From the NCBI GenBank assembly GCA_014706295.1, contig JACSVZ010000004.1:90920547-90984546 (forward strand): a DNA stretch of 64,000 nucleotides, given 5' to 3'. A model generated the notes under the pieces. That model saw only the letters and a list, made by a program, of their open reading frames with translations, was not told the origin of the DNA and did no database searches. This document shows positions 13,823 through 26,415 of this stretch, piece after piece. Source of the stretch: Lycocorax pyrrhopterus obiensis. Taxonomy: Eukaryota; Chordata; Aves; Passeriformes; Paradisaeidae. Both the position numbers and the translations under genes were made by a program. The first letter of the stretch is position 1, and each line of letters begins with the position of its first letter.

Positions 13823-15880
13823 GCCCTTGAGTAGATGTCTCTGAAAGCCCTTTTCTCCCAGTCACAAGCCAAAACATGTATTGTACTGTAATTTTGAAAG
13901 TTTAATTTCACTGTAGCTTACTGTACTCCTAAAAGGGCTTTTTCAAATAGGCAGCAACCAGTTATATGAATATAATTTTTCCTGTTCACTGTTTTCAGGC
14001 TTGTGGGGTATGTATCACCAAATATGCACTTTTTATAAATCAGTATGTTTAGATTCAGACAAGCTGTGTATCTGAGCAACCGCACAGCAAGGAGCGACTG
14101 CTGTCTATGCATTACATTTTCTCAGATTACTCATTTATTATACAATAGTGTCCTAAATTTTACCCATCACTTTATTCTGGTGTTAGTGAGGAAGAAAATT
14201 TGGATTCAAACTAGTTTACCTTATCCATAATGATGCAAGTTAGGTATAAGTAGTTAAGATTAAAACTGGTGAGCTGATTATTGCAAGCAAGACACATGGG
14301 GGAGTGAGGGGAGAGAAAAACATAATGTTCCTTTTCCTATAAAAATTAATTGCACAAATGTCTGCTCATTTATTAACCTATTATTTTTCTGTGTTTTACT
14401 CATTTTAGATGTATTTTTGCAATAAGAATAAAAATATAAATTAACAAATGCAGAGGCAATATATTTTACAGATCTAAATTAGGTTTTGAGTTTCTTTTAA
14501 GGGTATGTATTTCATGAAGCATTGTTTATTTTACAGGATTCATTGCTGAAAACAAAACTAGCAAACTACACAGTCATTTCTTCCCTGACTTCTTCCTACT
14601 TCAGGAATTCAGATCCAGTTTGCTGTTACTCAAAACGAAATTACTTGCAGCAATGACTCATATTTTTGTGGTAGCAAAGAATATAAGATGTATGCCTATT
14701 TATGTAGCGTATGCATAATAGCACATTGGAAGTTTTTTAAGGTCTCTTCTAAGAGAAGTGCAAGAGCATGGATGGAGAAAAAGCTCATTGGAGTCAAAGG
14801 AGGACCCCACTGGACTCTCACATATGTTTGCAAATACATACATGTACAATGACACTGAATATGAGCAAACATCTATGGGAAGAGTTGAATATCAATCAAA
14901 TGAAAACATCAGAGCTAACCTCCAAGAGGCTCTAGTGATTAGCAATCACATGCTCAAAGACATTCCCACCTTGCAAGCTCAGCTTCGTCCCTTGGCTTCA
15001 GACCCAGAACAGACCAGTCCTCAAGCGAGTCCTGCCTCTTTGCGGTGTTTGGCTTTGCAGTGTCCAGCACTGATTTAAATCAATGTCTCAAAAAACAGTG
15101 TCCTAGGTGGTCACAGAAACTGCACAATTAGTGTACCTCTGAAACACATGCCACAGCCCCAGGCTTTACCTGGGTGGTCCAAAACAGAAGAAAATACAGG
15201 TGAGAGATGGACCTCAGACTTCCATTATTGCAATAAGATTTTGGAGGCAGTCTTTTTATGAAAACATGAATTAATCTAAATGGATAAAAGAGAAGAACAC
15301 CTTAGGTCAAGATACAATGCTCAGAAAGGTGAATAAAATATGGAGGGCAAAGTAGCATGCTGAGAAAGATGGAGAAGAGGGCCTGTTATGGTATAGGTTA
15401 AAGAAGTGCATAGGGCAGAGATTGTTGACAAAAATTTAACATAGCCCTCTCTGTGTGTCGGCAACCCATATGACACACAAAATCCTAACAATTTTTTGTA
15501 TTTGGAATGGCTTAACCCTCTCTTGCTCTACCTGAAAATGGTGCAATATACGAGCAGTGACTTCCGGAGACTGAACTACAGAAGTATCCATGAGTGTGAT
15601 GCCAAAACTTCAAATGTCGAAATCAGAACAAGACTGAGACTATTTCAGTCATTGTAGATCAATGTTCCTGGTCTAAATTAGTCAGCTGCCTGTTATGCAA
15701 GATCATCCTCCCTGCTAGTCATTCTCACAGGGTATTTACAGAACACTACATGGGAATGGTGAGAATCTGAGTGAAGGTACTACCAGGAGGAGGCTACTTA
15801 AAAAAGAATATACCGCATACATTTTCAGGCAGACATTTAAGTAGACATTTCTATAAAGCATTTGCTTTTCCCCTTTGCAT

Positions 15881-15927
15881 TATATATGCACACATACGTA
15901 CATACATGTATGCACACATGCATACAC
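15881..15927. repeat. ACAT/TGCA-rich simple repeat
   Basis: A segment of mostly alternating purine and pyrimidine built from ACAT, ATGC and CACA units. It is imperfect, with no single clean period. Confidence 0.7.
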
Positions 15928-17489
15928 CATGTTTTCATGTCATTGCAGGTAATGTGGGAAGGAAGGCATACATAAATACGTTTAAAAAAATTCTTCTAGA
16001 GCATGAAATACTTCTGCTACTTCTGGATAGCACAGGCTTGTTTGGAAATAGCTTTCAAAATGCAGCCTTTGGAGAAAAGTATTTCACAAATCAAAGTGAT
16101 TCTCTCAAAGCTTGTTTTGCCATGATAGCATTTACTGGAGTAGGAGGAACAGGAAAATTTTGTTTTATATCATCCCAGTGGATTCGAATCTTCCCTTTTC
16201 CGGATGTTTGATTCAGTGTCCTGAATTAGTTGTAAAACATCTTGTTAAAAAGTACAATGCACACAAGATATTTCAGCACAATGATCAGCTGCTCTTCTCC
16301 TTCCTTTCTATCTTATGCTCTCATTTCCTTACCCTCACTGGTTGGGGTTGCAATATAGTTTCATCTGTATGAGATAATTTCTGCCTGTTTAACTAATGCT
16401 AAAAGACTCCTTTTTGGAAAAATACAGAAAAGTGAAGTGATCATAAGGTGGACTAGCTAAAAAAAATCTCACTGAATAGCCTTTTGCTGTTTGTATCATA
16501 TGACAGGATTGCTCTGTGTGCAGTTATCTCAGTTGCTATTCTATGAATACGGTCAAAAAGAAGGCGGGGGAAAAAGTCAAGTAATGTTCCAATTTTTGAC
16601 TATTATTTTTACTGTATGTTTTCATTTTTGTTTCTTAAGAGGTATAGCACATGAATTAAAAGAAGCCTGATTCATTTTGTTAACACAGAATACAACCCAA
16701 TCTGCACAGATTCAGGGTCCATCTTATTTGCTGAAGCTGGGGATAGAGACCCAGAATTGTTGAACCAAGCCAAGAGTTAGGCTACTTTTGTTCGATAAAT
16801 AGCATTTTTTCAATAGCACTTGACCAAAAATGCAGGAGCTTCAGCAAAGCCCGCCAAACTCCAAATGGACTGTCTGATGATTTGGCACAACTTGAGATAG
16901 TGCTGAAAGCAAGTACAGCCAAATTAGTACTTGCATTCAGTTAAAATGAAATGGACTATAATATAAATAGATCAAAATTGGGCCCAGATCCTGCAATTCA
17001 CTATGCAGGCAGACTGTCAAGTGCAGAATCAGCACTTTGGTGAGCAGAAATCTAATGAGGAAAAGCTCTAAAATGCCGGAAAGAATTATTAGAAGAAAAA
17101 CTATTTAAATCCTCCACATAACTAGAAACACTTGCTAAATACCACAGATTTTAAGAAACTAGTTAAGATCAATACTTTGAACCTGTAAATGATTCTTTAA
17201 ATGTAGTGAAAAGAATTTCATGCAACAATGTGTCAAGCCGGTTTGGAAAAAGCGCTAAAAAAACCTTGATGACTGTGTTTACCCACAGCAGAGCAAGTGC
17301 ATAATCAGTTTAACCAGTCCTGAGCACACCACAAGCGACACAGATTTTGGAAGAAGATTAAGATGAGAGAGAAGGAGTGAAAGGTTAAACATACAAATCC
17401 CAAAAAGAAAGGACTCTTTAAATGCTGGGCTTTTATGAGAATTGCAGCCTACAGTGCAGTTCCTCTGCTTCATGTTTGCTCTGAATTAG

Positions 17490-17508
17490 AAATAAATAAA
17501 TAAATAAA
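17490..17508. repeat. (AAAT)n microsatellite
   Basis: Nearly five consecutive AAAT units. Too short to be classed as a transposon tail. Confidence 0.85.
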
Positions 17509-17763
17509 GAGAAGCAGTTTAGTATTCCTAAAGAACCAGTTTTATAGAGAATTCTATTTACATTAGCATGATAGATTGCATCACGTTATATAAATAAAAC
17601 CTTATGCTGTGACACAAGGATCTGCTAGGAAAGTCAGAAATTCGATAGACAGAAAGGCTGTGAAAAATCTGCAAACCTGAACACCGAGGAGAAAAATGAA
17701 ACAAAGGAAACAGAACATGTTTCTAGACACTTTATGGATAAAAATAAGTACAAATAATAAAGG

Positions 17764-17781
17764 AACAACAACAACAACAAC
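17764..17781. repeat. (ACA)n microsatellite
   Basis: Six tandem ACA triplets without interruption. Confidence 0.85.
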
Positions 17782-18158
17782 AGAAAGCCTTACCATGATG
17801 TTTGCACAACTGTGTGTCTGTAGCCCATGCTATAAATGTGGATACCTTCTATTTCCATCAACTCAGCCCCTCTAGTGGTCAGTACCTGAAGATCTTGCCT
17901 TCATGAGGGACAGGATCTATCCGTATGTACCATTTGCTGTTGCTCCTGTATCTTGACAGATATTTTTTTCTTAATTGTGTAATTTTTTTTTGGAGCTATA
18001 ACTTGTCACTTTTTATTAGCATTTTTGTCAGTGCTGCTGCTACGTGCATACATTTAATTGCTAAGCAACAAAGGGTAAGCTCTGCACAGCACATTCTATT
18101 ACTGCATTCCCTGTGCCATGCATTGTTACTAATGCACTTATATAACAGGAAATGCAAG

Positions 18159-18176
18159 AAAAAAAAAAAAAAAAAA
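18159..18176. repeat. Poly-A run (A18)
   Basis: An uninterrupted run of 18 A. No recognisable retroposed body lies immediately upstream. Confidence 0.9.
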
Positions 18177-19453
18177 GGGTAAAAATATTTATTTCTGTTT
18201 CCATAGCATCTGGAAACCACAATCTGAAATCATGCTCCATCGTGTTAGCCACCAGGAAGAGAGCTAACAGCTGAAGATGAGGGCAAGTGGACTGATGGAA
18301 AGTGGACAAAATGTAAAAGCAGAGATGAGTTCAGTGTTTCCAAAGAAGAATAAGCTAAGTCTAAAGCTCAGAGGTGACTACCCACCTACAGCTAATCATG
18401 ATTCTCAGACATTAGGGAACTATCACTGTGGCTAAAATACTCGAGGCTTTTGCAAGTGTGGTGGCCTCAACGCGGCAAGCATTACCAGTTTTCAAAAGTT
18501 TATCAGTTTGAAAGAGATACATCTACATCGAATCAAGAAATACTCTCTCTTTCTCATTCTCTTTAAGTTGTAGAAAAAACAGGGCAGGCAGTATTTTCTC
18601 ACCAAATGTTACAGTTCACTGTCTGCTCTTCATATCGAAATGTGTATTTGCTCCTGTCATTGAAGGCTGCTGTCTCCAAAATCTGAGTTCAGCATTAACA
18701 AGGACTACTTGAGTCTATCACACAGGGACTGCAACTCTATCTTTCCTTTGTTGAAGTGCAGGTGTGTTTACCAGAGTTGTCTTTATGCCTGAGATGTACA
18801 AGGACAGTGGTCCTTCCTTGCTCTTGGTGTGATTACCAGACACTTTGCAGTCAGCACTGCATTTCTAGGTAGTGCCATTTCTGCACTGTTCATCGAGAAG
18901 AGCTGCTTGGAAAACGAAGCCATGATTGTGTAGGTGTACAAACTTCACAACCACATACAACTATTTTTATTTCTGCAGTTAGATTCAGGTATTGGCCCTG
19001 ACTCTCTCTGTGTCTCTTTGGCATTTCCAAAGTAGCCCAAATGGAGCAAAGAACTAGATGGGGAGACCTGGTAAAATCCTCCCAAACTTTACTTCAGGAT
19101 ACTATATACCAGGAATTATAGCAGGTATACTTTAAGACAGGCTTCTAGACTATTAGCCTCAGAGATCAAGAGGAGTGCTAGGAAAAGAGATAGTTACTTT
19201 TGAATTATGAACAGTCATGTGCACAGTCCTGCCCAATAGCATTAGTAGTTCCTCTGGGTTCCAATATTTTTACAAAGAAACTGAAATTCCCTAATAGCTA
19301 ATGTGTCCTGTCTCTTTTGGTGGGACTGAAACAAGGGCTGTGGTTATGTTCTGGGCACAACATCCTTTATACTCCTATGGGAAGGCCAAGCAGAATTGTT
19401 CGGAATGAACCACAGCAGGAGACCACAAAGAACATTATCAAATTCCTAAACTA

Positions 19454-19475
19454 ATTAAGTACATCAGTACTTAAT
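19454..19475. repeat. Short inverted repeat, 9-bp arms
   Basis: ATTAAGTAC and its exact complement GTACTTAAT are separated by ATCA. It is an AT-rich mini-hairpin; by chance a few such structures are expected in 64 kb. Confidence 0.7.
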
Positions 19476-19704
19476 CATACAAAGTGCTTCTGCATTAAGC
19501 TACTCAACACATTAATTACTTAACCCCTGAAATATCATTGTGAAGATATGCTTTTTATTGCTCTTTCATAGGAGAGGAGTTGGAAGCTTGGAGAGGCTAT
19601 ATATTTCCAAGAACTACAGTCAAATCCTTCCACATATAGACCTTGCTGGAAACCCTAGGTAAGGACAGCTGTGACAAGTCCTGCTCCAGCAGAGCATTCC
19701 TAGC

Positions 19705-19850
19705 TCAGAATCACAGACTATTCTCATTTGGAAGGGACCCACAAGGACCATCGAGTCCAACTCTTAAGTGAATGGCCCATACAGGGATTGAACCCACAGC
19801 CTTGGAGTTATTAGCACCGGGCTCTAACCAACTGAGCTAATCCCAGTTCA
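19705..19850 (-). mobile_element. tRNA-Ile-derived SINE with CR1-type tail (TguSINE1-like)
   Basis: Read on the minus strand, the head (about 19845 down to 19773) closely follows a tRNA-Ile with an AAT anticodon. An A box TAGCTCAGTTGG lies at about 19829-19840, the anticodon loop reads CTAATAA, and a B box GGTTCAATCCC lies at about 19784-19795. The head ends in GGGCCA. It is joined directly to a CR1-like 3' tail (about 19770 down to 19705) with the typical pattern 'GTTGGACTCGATGGTCC...CCAAATG...TGTGATTCTGA' in altered form. This composite matches the passerine SINE known as TguSINE1, which is mobilised by CR1 machinery. Mismatches in the acceptor stem and the attached tail argue against a working tRNA gene. 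No clear target-site duplication is visible, as is usual for CR1-type insertions. The family assignment comes from memory of its architecture, not from a search. Confidence 0.8.
19773..19845 (-). pseudogene. tRNA-Ile(AAT)-like head of the SINE
   Basis: A tRNA-shaped segment with recognisable internal RNA polymerase III promoter boxes and an AAT anticodon. The 5' acceptor strand is changed (GGGA rather than the expected GGCC type), so it would not pair properly with the intact GGGCCA 3' side. I infer it is the promoter-bearing SINE head and not a functional tRNA. Confidence 0.75.
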
Positions 19851-20650
19851 CATTCTGTAGTGTCTTGAACCAGAACAGATGCCAGGGAACCACCTGCCAA
19901 CTGGGAGACCCTGTTCTTGCCTCCTGGGTGACTTTGTGAGATAAATACAGAAGAAGATTATAGACCTTCTAGCCACTAGAAAGAGCTCAGTGATTTCCTT
20001 AGGACCCAGAGTCCTACAACATCTCAGCTAAGGATTCAACAGAAGGTAGCACAGAAAACAAGTCTCACATCACTGGCTTCTAAGATAGAAATTTTAAAAG
20101 CCCATCAAATGAGGTAAATTAATGGCATATTACATTATACTTGTATGTTAATAAGAGTAAGAATTTAATCTTTTTCCTACCATATAACTTTCTAGCATTC
20201 AAAAACTCCTAAATGAATAGGTGTGCTTCTACATTTCTTAACACATAGCTCATTTCTGGATCCTCGCATTGAACATTAATATTTTCTTCTGCTTAGCTCA
20301 GGACAGCAGAATGACCTTTTTTGACGGGATTTTCCCTAAACATCAGTCTGAATACCAAACACATCTGGGCCTAGCATAGCCTTCTTGAAGTCATTTACAC
20401 AAACTCATAAAACTTTCTGGGTTCAACTCTTAGTGATGACTCCAGTGTGACTGTGAAGCATTAGATACACAACACAGTCTCTGAACGTGAGCTGCAATGA
20501 CAACATGTGCAATACAGCCAGTAGGGAGGGAAAAGAAAGGCTACATATTACCATCTTAATGGTCACACATTTTACAGAACAATTTTTATAATTGCCCTTT
20601 CATGCCTCCAAAGAAGAATTGCAGGCATAATCTGTTTGGCTTCAAGGAGG

Positions 20651-20682
20651 AAAGTATACAGGCTATGTGCAAAGTATACAGG
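20651..20682. repeat. Perfect 12-bp direct repeat, period 20
   Basis: AAAGTATACAGG occurs at 20651-20662 and at 20671-20682. A local duplication next to a CR1 tail, with no evident function. Confidence 0.8.
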
Positions 20683-20724
20683 TTCTTAGTTACAAGCTTG
20701 TGTTTAATAACTCCTTTAACTTTT

Positions 20725-20803
20725 GGTCAGCTCTGTATTGGTCACACAGTTGGACTAGGTGATCATTGTAGGTCCCTTTCAATTAAAATAATCTATTCTT
20801 CTG
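20725..20803 (+). mobile_element. CR1 LINE 3'-end fragment
   Basis: The string 'GTTGGACTAGGTGATCATTG' followed by 'TAGGTCCCTTTCAA' is the characteristic 3' end of CR1 elements on the plus strand. Only the tail is recognisable; the left boundary is unclear because the sequence before about 20725 has decayed beyond visual recognition. It is immediately followed by a CCATT pentamer array. Confidence 0.75.
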
Positions 20804-20838
20804 TTCCATTCCATTCCATTCCACTCCAGTCCATTCCA
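20804..20838. repeat. (CCATT)n-type pentamer array at a CR1 tail
   Basis: About seven units of TTCCA, the later ones mutated (CTCCA, GTCCA). It directly abuts the CR1 3' end. CR1 copies normally end in a few ATTCTATG-like octamers, so a pentamer expansion probably grew from such a tail by slippage. Confidence 0.85.
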
Positions 20839-20839
20839 C

Positions 20840-23800
20840 AGTGTTGGTCACAGCAGCCACAGACCCCAGGGCAGGCAGGGTGGTGCCCAGTCCAGCTGGG
20901 GGCTTGACATCTGCAGCAGCTGGGGACTAATGGCATTCGAAAAAGGAAATTTTTTTCCCTACACAGCCCCATTAAAGAGTACATCTACTTATAATAAAAA
21001 TGAAAGGGGTAGTAAGCCTGCACTTTGCAGACTCTTAGCACTCTTTTATCAAAAAAAGCACTCACAGCAGCAGTAGTCTCTGTTCATGCTTCCCAGATCA
21101 TGAGGGTTAATGGGGTCACCCTTCTAAACGAGGTGGCAAGACAAGCCTTACTGGACTCAGAAAACAATCTTTTCCTGAAAATAATAAAACTGGATAGATT
21201 TCTCTCTTTTAGAAAGGTATTTTTCATGGACTGGATCCATCTTGCATAGACCACCAGAAACAGGATAATCTTCAGCCCATACTAAGCTAAATATATATGT
21301 GTTCCTAACTCAAAACAACTTTAAAGATGTGTCACAGAAGACTGAGTCCAAGCCAAAATAGAACTGTGGATTAAAAAGATATTTTCAAAAGGTGTGTGTG
21401 TAAAAGGCTCAAAGATACTTCTCAGTTCAGGAAACAAAGCTTGCATTCTGGTTGCTTTTTTCCTTTGCAGAGAGATCATTCAACACAAGCCAAAACTAAA
21501 CATTCACTGAGAACATAAGGAGCACCCAATGGGGTCCTTCCTCAATTGCAGTGCTTTAGGCATATTTAATATCAACAGTTTCCAGGTTTTTTTCTGACCT
21601 ATTATTTTCACTTCTTCTATATCCACCATTTTTGTGAGGTTTGTCTTTAACCCAATCTGCTAACACTTGTAATTAGTATGCCCACCACTGTGGAGACACA
21701 ATTTTATCCAGCAGCCAAATAAGGAGCTGAGTAGTAGCTGTGAACTTTATTGTTGCAATATTAATAATTTAAACCTTCTATAAAACAGTTTGTTAGGGAT
21801 GGGCACGAGGAAGTGAAACATTATAGGGCTTTCCGTAATTTAGTACCTCAGAGAGATGAACAGTAGGGCACATCTTCAAGCACTTGTCTCCAAATCAATG
21901 CTTCCTTGCTTGTAAGGCAGAGGCAGGAAATTTTTTATTCACAAGATTTCAAAAATGGCCAAATGCAGCTCAAATGACAAAACTTTTAGAATATGTACTG
22001 TACTTAAGCTTTGAACCTGATAGAATGTGTTAAGATTTACACATCAGAAAAAAAGGGATCTTCAGCTTCTAAAGTAGTGAGGTGCAGTCAATCTCTACTG
22101 TATTCTAAATTTTGCTCTCATTATAGTAACTGAAAAATTCTTCTCAATACCAAACATTTCCATCAGTTCAAAGTGGGGTGGAAGTGGGGGACATCCCACA
22201 AAATCTGCATCAATAATCTGGGGGTGAGGGGACAAGAGTAAAATTCTAGGAATGATTCAAATCTTAGACTAATATCTCTCTGCATGGATGCAACAAATAT
22301 GTGATATAATTTTATCATTCTGTAGAAAGAGCTTTTTGACATATGTCAGTGAAAGAGGTCTTTGTCTGCTGGTTTCATTTGCTCATGCCAACAAGAACAA
22401 AACACCAAAACAGAAAAATACTGATTTTCAGTGGTCTTTATTAAGATAGCTGTATTTGCACATCCAGGACCAAACTGAAAGGTTCTCATCTACATTTTCC
22501 AAAGGAAAAAAGATGGGAAGATGTAAGTGTTAAGACTGTTTTGAATGTAGAACTCTATTGTCTGTAGCTGTTGCCATCTACCAGCTCTTATGTTCATGCC
22601 AGACATTTGGTAAATTTGTTTATGTCTTTGTTTAGTCCAAATTAGTTCTGCAGGGGATAAAAGACAGGAGATCTTTTGGAGAAAAAGTAATAATTTGAAA
22701 CTTTCAGATATTGAAAACCAGACTGATTTTCTTCAGAAAGAATACTCACTAGGCTGAAGAAGGCCATCACTCATTTTCTAAAATAATGAAGGCATGGGAT
22801 GAGGTGTACTTTGATTTCCTGATTATAATAAAAGTGGGAATAGTATTTTACTGTATGTAATGTGAAGAAGAAAACAGTGATGTTCTACTGGCATGCAAAG
22901 AAAGTGTATCTGAAATAGCACTGTATTATGTACAACAGAAAATTAAGTATAGCAGGATTATGCAATATGCTGCCCCTCACCAACACTGGTAAACATCAAA
23001 TGTTTTCATAAATGGAACAATAGCATCCATTATGTTGTCTCAGAATATATATGCTTCATAATTAACATTATTAGAAGAGGAAACGTCTGTTCTGTAAAAG
23101 CAGAGCAGTTAAGTGATGCTCATAATCCCTACCATGCAGTCCATTAACCTCAGAAATTTTAAGTAGCTTCGTAGTCATCCATGGCATTTCAGATTTCTCA
23201 CAGCTTCAAATCTGTGGGCAGCTTCACAAGCTTTTTGTAAAGTTTCTCATGACTAGGACATCTGTAAAATTCCCTCCAGACCTTTCTTCAATTCATCTTG
23301 TTTTAAGCAGTCAGTACTTGACATAACTGAATAAGGATAAAGGTACATCCCTAAAAACACGTTCTACTGAACGCAGTATCTTTTTTTAAAAGACTTATTG
23401 GTAATTTTACGTGCTATAAGATATTAAAAGCATTCTGTTTCTTAATCTTACCTTTTTCTTCTCATTTCAATGAGAGTTTTTGACAAGCAGCATTCCCAGA
23501 TGAGACTCATAGTAAGGAGTCAAAATAATCAGATATCAATCTTCTGCCTTTTACGAACTAATCCACCATTCAACACAGGTGTCCTCACTATGTACGTGAA
23601 ACAAATCATTTATTTTAGTCAGATGAAAAATTGCAACACTGCCTAACGTTGCTTAGAGACAACTGACAAATTTTCTTCCTAGATGTGTGCTTGAGAAATA
23701 CAAAAGGGTAGAACTGGGATGTGAAATTTTGGCATAGTGTTTTTTTGTTAATTCCTTTAGTCCACAGAGGGAAGAAATTGGTTCACCTTTGTTAATTCTG

Positions 23801-24600
23801 ATCTCATTAAACTGGCCTTCTTTTTCTACAAGGAATTGATTCAGCACTCAAGGCAATAATAACAACACCTTTAAGCTACCCCTCACAAACGTTCTTGTAG
23901 TCCTGACTCCTTGACAAAAATACTTCTGTACTTCTGATATATGAGATGGGCCTAGCTGAAGAAACATATGAGGATTATGTTAGAGAAATTCAGAGATCTG
24001 CCTGCAGAGAAGAGAATGTCATCTCTTCTCTGGCTGGCAGAACTAAATAATGTTGCACTTCGTAATGTAAGATAGTATGAAAAAGATATTTAGATATTCA
24101 GAGCATGCTAATGTCTGAAAAAAACAGATACACAATACACTGGATATTATATTTCAGGGCATCCATTCAATTGTTTCAGTGCTAGAGGAGAAGAAGCGAT
24201 ATACGCACCCTCTCAGAAGTCAAATCCTACCTATCTAACTTGCAATTCACCTTGTGTGATGAAGAATCTAGATGTAGAGCTTCCAAATGGCACATGGATG
24301 GAAAACTTTAGCTGCTCAGGATTATCCATAAAAAGACCCATGTCTGAGCTGCTGAGTTGGTTTGGGGGTTTGAATCTAAGGCTTCAAATTACAGAAGTTT
24401 TAAGGAGTACATGTATTTGCAGTCTTACGAGCAGGGAGGAAAAAAAATCAACCAGATTTGTGATCTGAATACAAGGAAAAGATAGTTGCTTTAGATCTTG
24501 TGTTGTACTGCACAACCAAATTTGCTAAACTCAAACTAAATTTTCACTGTCTCATTGGTATCAGGGCAGTTCTGATTTCCCAGCTCCTGGTTGACCTGGT
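20840..24600. other. AT-rich non-coding stretch
   Basis: No recognisable gene, RNA or transposon. A 12-bp perfect palindrome, TGACATATGTCA, sits at about 22337-22348 and includes a CATATG E-box, but a single site of this length is expected by chance. Open frames are short and without motifs. Confidence 0.6.
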
Positions 24601-24799
24601 GACCACAGGCAGCAATCATACTGAATGGCTTGTGTGCTTCAATACTGCCATGCCAAGCCCTGCTATGCCAGCATGAAACTCCTTTTGGCCTCACAGATTT
24701 CCTACTCTATGTATTGGCCCAAGTTTAAGCCCACTTTTTGGCAGAGCAGTACCCTAAGTCTCCAGGGATTTCCAGAAAAGGACTCTCTGGAAGCTGATC

Positions 24800-24955
24800 A
24801 AGCTGCTGTGTCCCCGGCAGCGCGGCAGAGCCCATGGAGCCCCCAGAAGGCCAGGAGAAGGCTGCAGCACCCCCTCCGCTTCCTGCAGCTCCCACAGGCG
24901 CCTCAGCTCCGCTCCACAGCCCACGGGGACGCTCTGAGTCACAGCTCACAACGTA
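24800..24955. promoter_or_regulatory. Sharp GC/CpG-rich islet, possible promoter or exon
   Basis: About nine CpGs lie between 24815 and 24953, in DNA much more GC-rich than its flanks, with abrupt edges. The minus strand gives a GC3-rich frame (24754-24942) rich in Leu, Glu, Arg and Ala, and the plus strand gives a 141-codon frame (24625-25050). Neither contains a family motif I know. Frames open on both strands are expected in GC-rich DNA. It may be a small CpG island marking a transcription start, a GC-rich exon of an unrecognised gene, or a foreign GC-rich insertion. The promoter label is an inference from composition only. Confidence 0.35.
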
Positions 24956-25193
24956 AAAGCTCCATCTGCAAGAAGGTTCCTTCTCTGCAAGCAATGGGAG
25001 TTGATACTCTGACTAGGGGAATAAAAAGACAGAATGTGGCATTCATCTGAAGAATGATGCTGTACCAATGTCCCACATCCTCAGTCAACTCGACGGTTGA
25101 TTTAAACTTGTCCAAATGGGGGGTGGAAATTTGTATTTGCTTGACATGCAAGAGAAAACACTTCAATTTAAAGATAAATAACATAGATAAAAA

Positions 25194-25224
25194 CTTCTTT
25201 CTTTTTTTTTCTTTTTTTTTTTTT
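25194..25224. repeat. T-rich pyrimidine tract
   Basis: Thirty-one consecutive pyrimidines, mostly T with a few C. Low-complexity sequence. Confidence 0.85.
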
Positions 25225-26387
25225 ATGTATACCAGTGCTCTCTATGAGTCACTTTTTTTTTTCCCCAAAGAGAACTGTAAACTAACTAAACACTAAGTAT
25301 ACGTTTGGTAAAACAGAATATCCAAATTTGTTAGATACACATTCTAAAGGTCATGTTCTGTAATATCACACTGATCACCACCTGATTAAATTGCCTACTG
25401 CTCCAAATTTAATGAGAGACTGAAAAGTCTCAGTGGTAATTGGGATAGACGATCCTTTAAAGAGAGAAAGTGAGTGGGTAGTTAGTTGAAGCACAGAAGA
25501 ATGCTTATTAATGTGGAGGTGGAAGAAGTCCTTTCTGAGAAAAAACAATTGAAGACTATTTTATTTGGAAAACATTGAATTTTTATTTGTGTTGCTTCAT
25601 TGAAGTCCTGGATACAGTATCAGTTCTCTAACATGTGGTGGAAAAAAACGAACAAAAAAGTCCAACAACCAATAATCCAGCAGTCTTTCTTCTGTCTACA
25701 ATTGCATACTGTATGGTAAATTTAATGTTTCCAGATTTTTCAGTATAAAATTTGCCATTATTTTCAGGAACTCTCTAAGTGATTCATTTCTTGCTCTGTT
25801 TTTCTTACAAGTTTTTTACGCCAAACAAAGCCATTGTTAGGAAATCCAAGTACACAGAAAGATAGACAAAGACAATAACAACTATCTGACTGAAAATTAC
25901 AGAATTACTACATTAGGAACTAAGGAATAATTTAATCTTAATTAATATAAATTCCCTTAAAGACACTAAGTATTCTTTATGTTCTTGCAGTAAGATTATC
26001 AAAAAGTTTTACTGGGGGTTCGAAATGGCACTAAAGTAAATTGCTGTTAAATATGTCACTCAGATGCTCATCAGGAACAGTGATAAAGGGGCAGTTCTTA
26101 TAAAAATGACTCTATTTTTAAAATCATAATCAGATCTTTTTCTGCCTAAAAGATAGAGTCCATTTCAAATAAGTATTATTTAAAGGAAATCACATGAACT
26201 GTGTTATGTAAAAGATCAAGCAAGGCAATTGCAATAGATATTCTGGGTTCATAATCAACAGAATTACTGATATTTTTATGACTTTAAGCCTGCAATTCTA
26301 CTCCTATTTTACTCCGACTGCAAAATGCATATCAGAATTCCAGACTGACTTTTTTGAAGTTAAAATGTGCCATGAAAGCAATGTTTA

Positions 26388-26415
26388 AATATATATATAC
26401 ATATACATATATATT
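26388..26415. repeat. (TA)n / TATACA simple repeat
   Basis: Alternating TA with two TACA interruptions, followed by T8 and A6 runs. AT-only DNA that would melt easily. Confidence 0.8.

Larger units (their letters stand above)
13380..19704. other. AT-rich non-coding stretch
   Basis: No gene or recognisable transposon. It contains an A16 run (13807-13822), an alternating purine-pyrimidine ACAT/TGCA-rich segment (about 15881-15927), AAAT tetranucleotides (17490-17508), ACA triplets (17764-17781), an A18 run (18159-18176), and a small inverted repeat at 19454-19475. A 146-codon frame at 15771-16211 runs through the low-complexity ACAT segment and has no recognisable motif. Confidence 0.6.

Noticed and set aside
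10600..15070. A 15-bp match (TTTGGCTTTGCAGTG) in inverted orientation near 10.6 and 15.05 kb
   Set aside because: A few matches of this length are expected by chance among all pairs in 64 kb, and similarity does not extend.
15771..16211. 146-codon plus-strand open frame
   Set aside because: It runs through an ACAT-rich low-complexity segment, has no recognisable domain and no splice or promoter context.
26012..26026. GGGGGTTCGAAATGG, resembling a tRNA B box
   Set aside because: The closing CC is absent, there is no A box at the right distance and no cloverleaf can be drawn.
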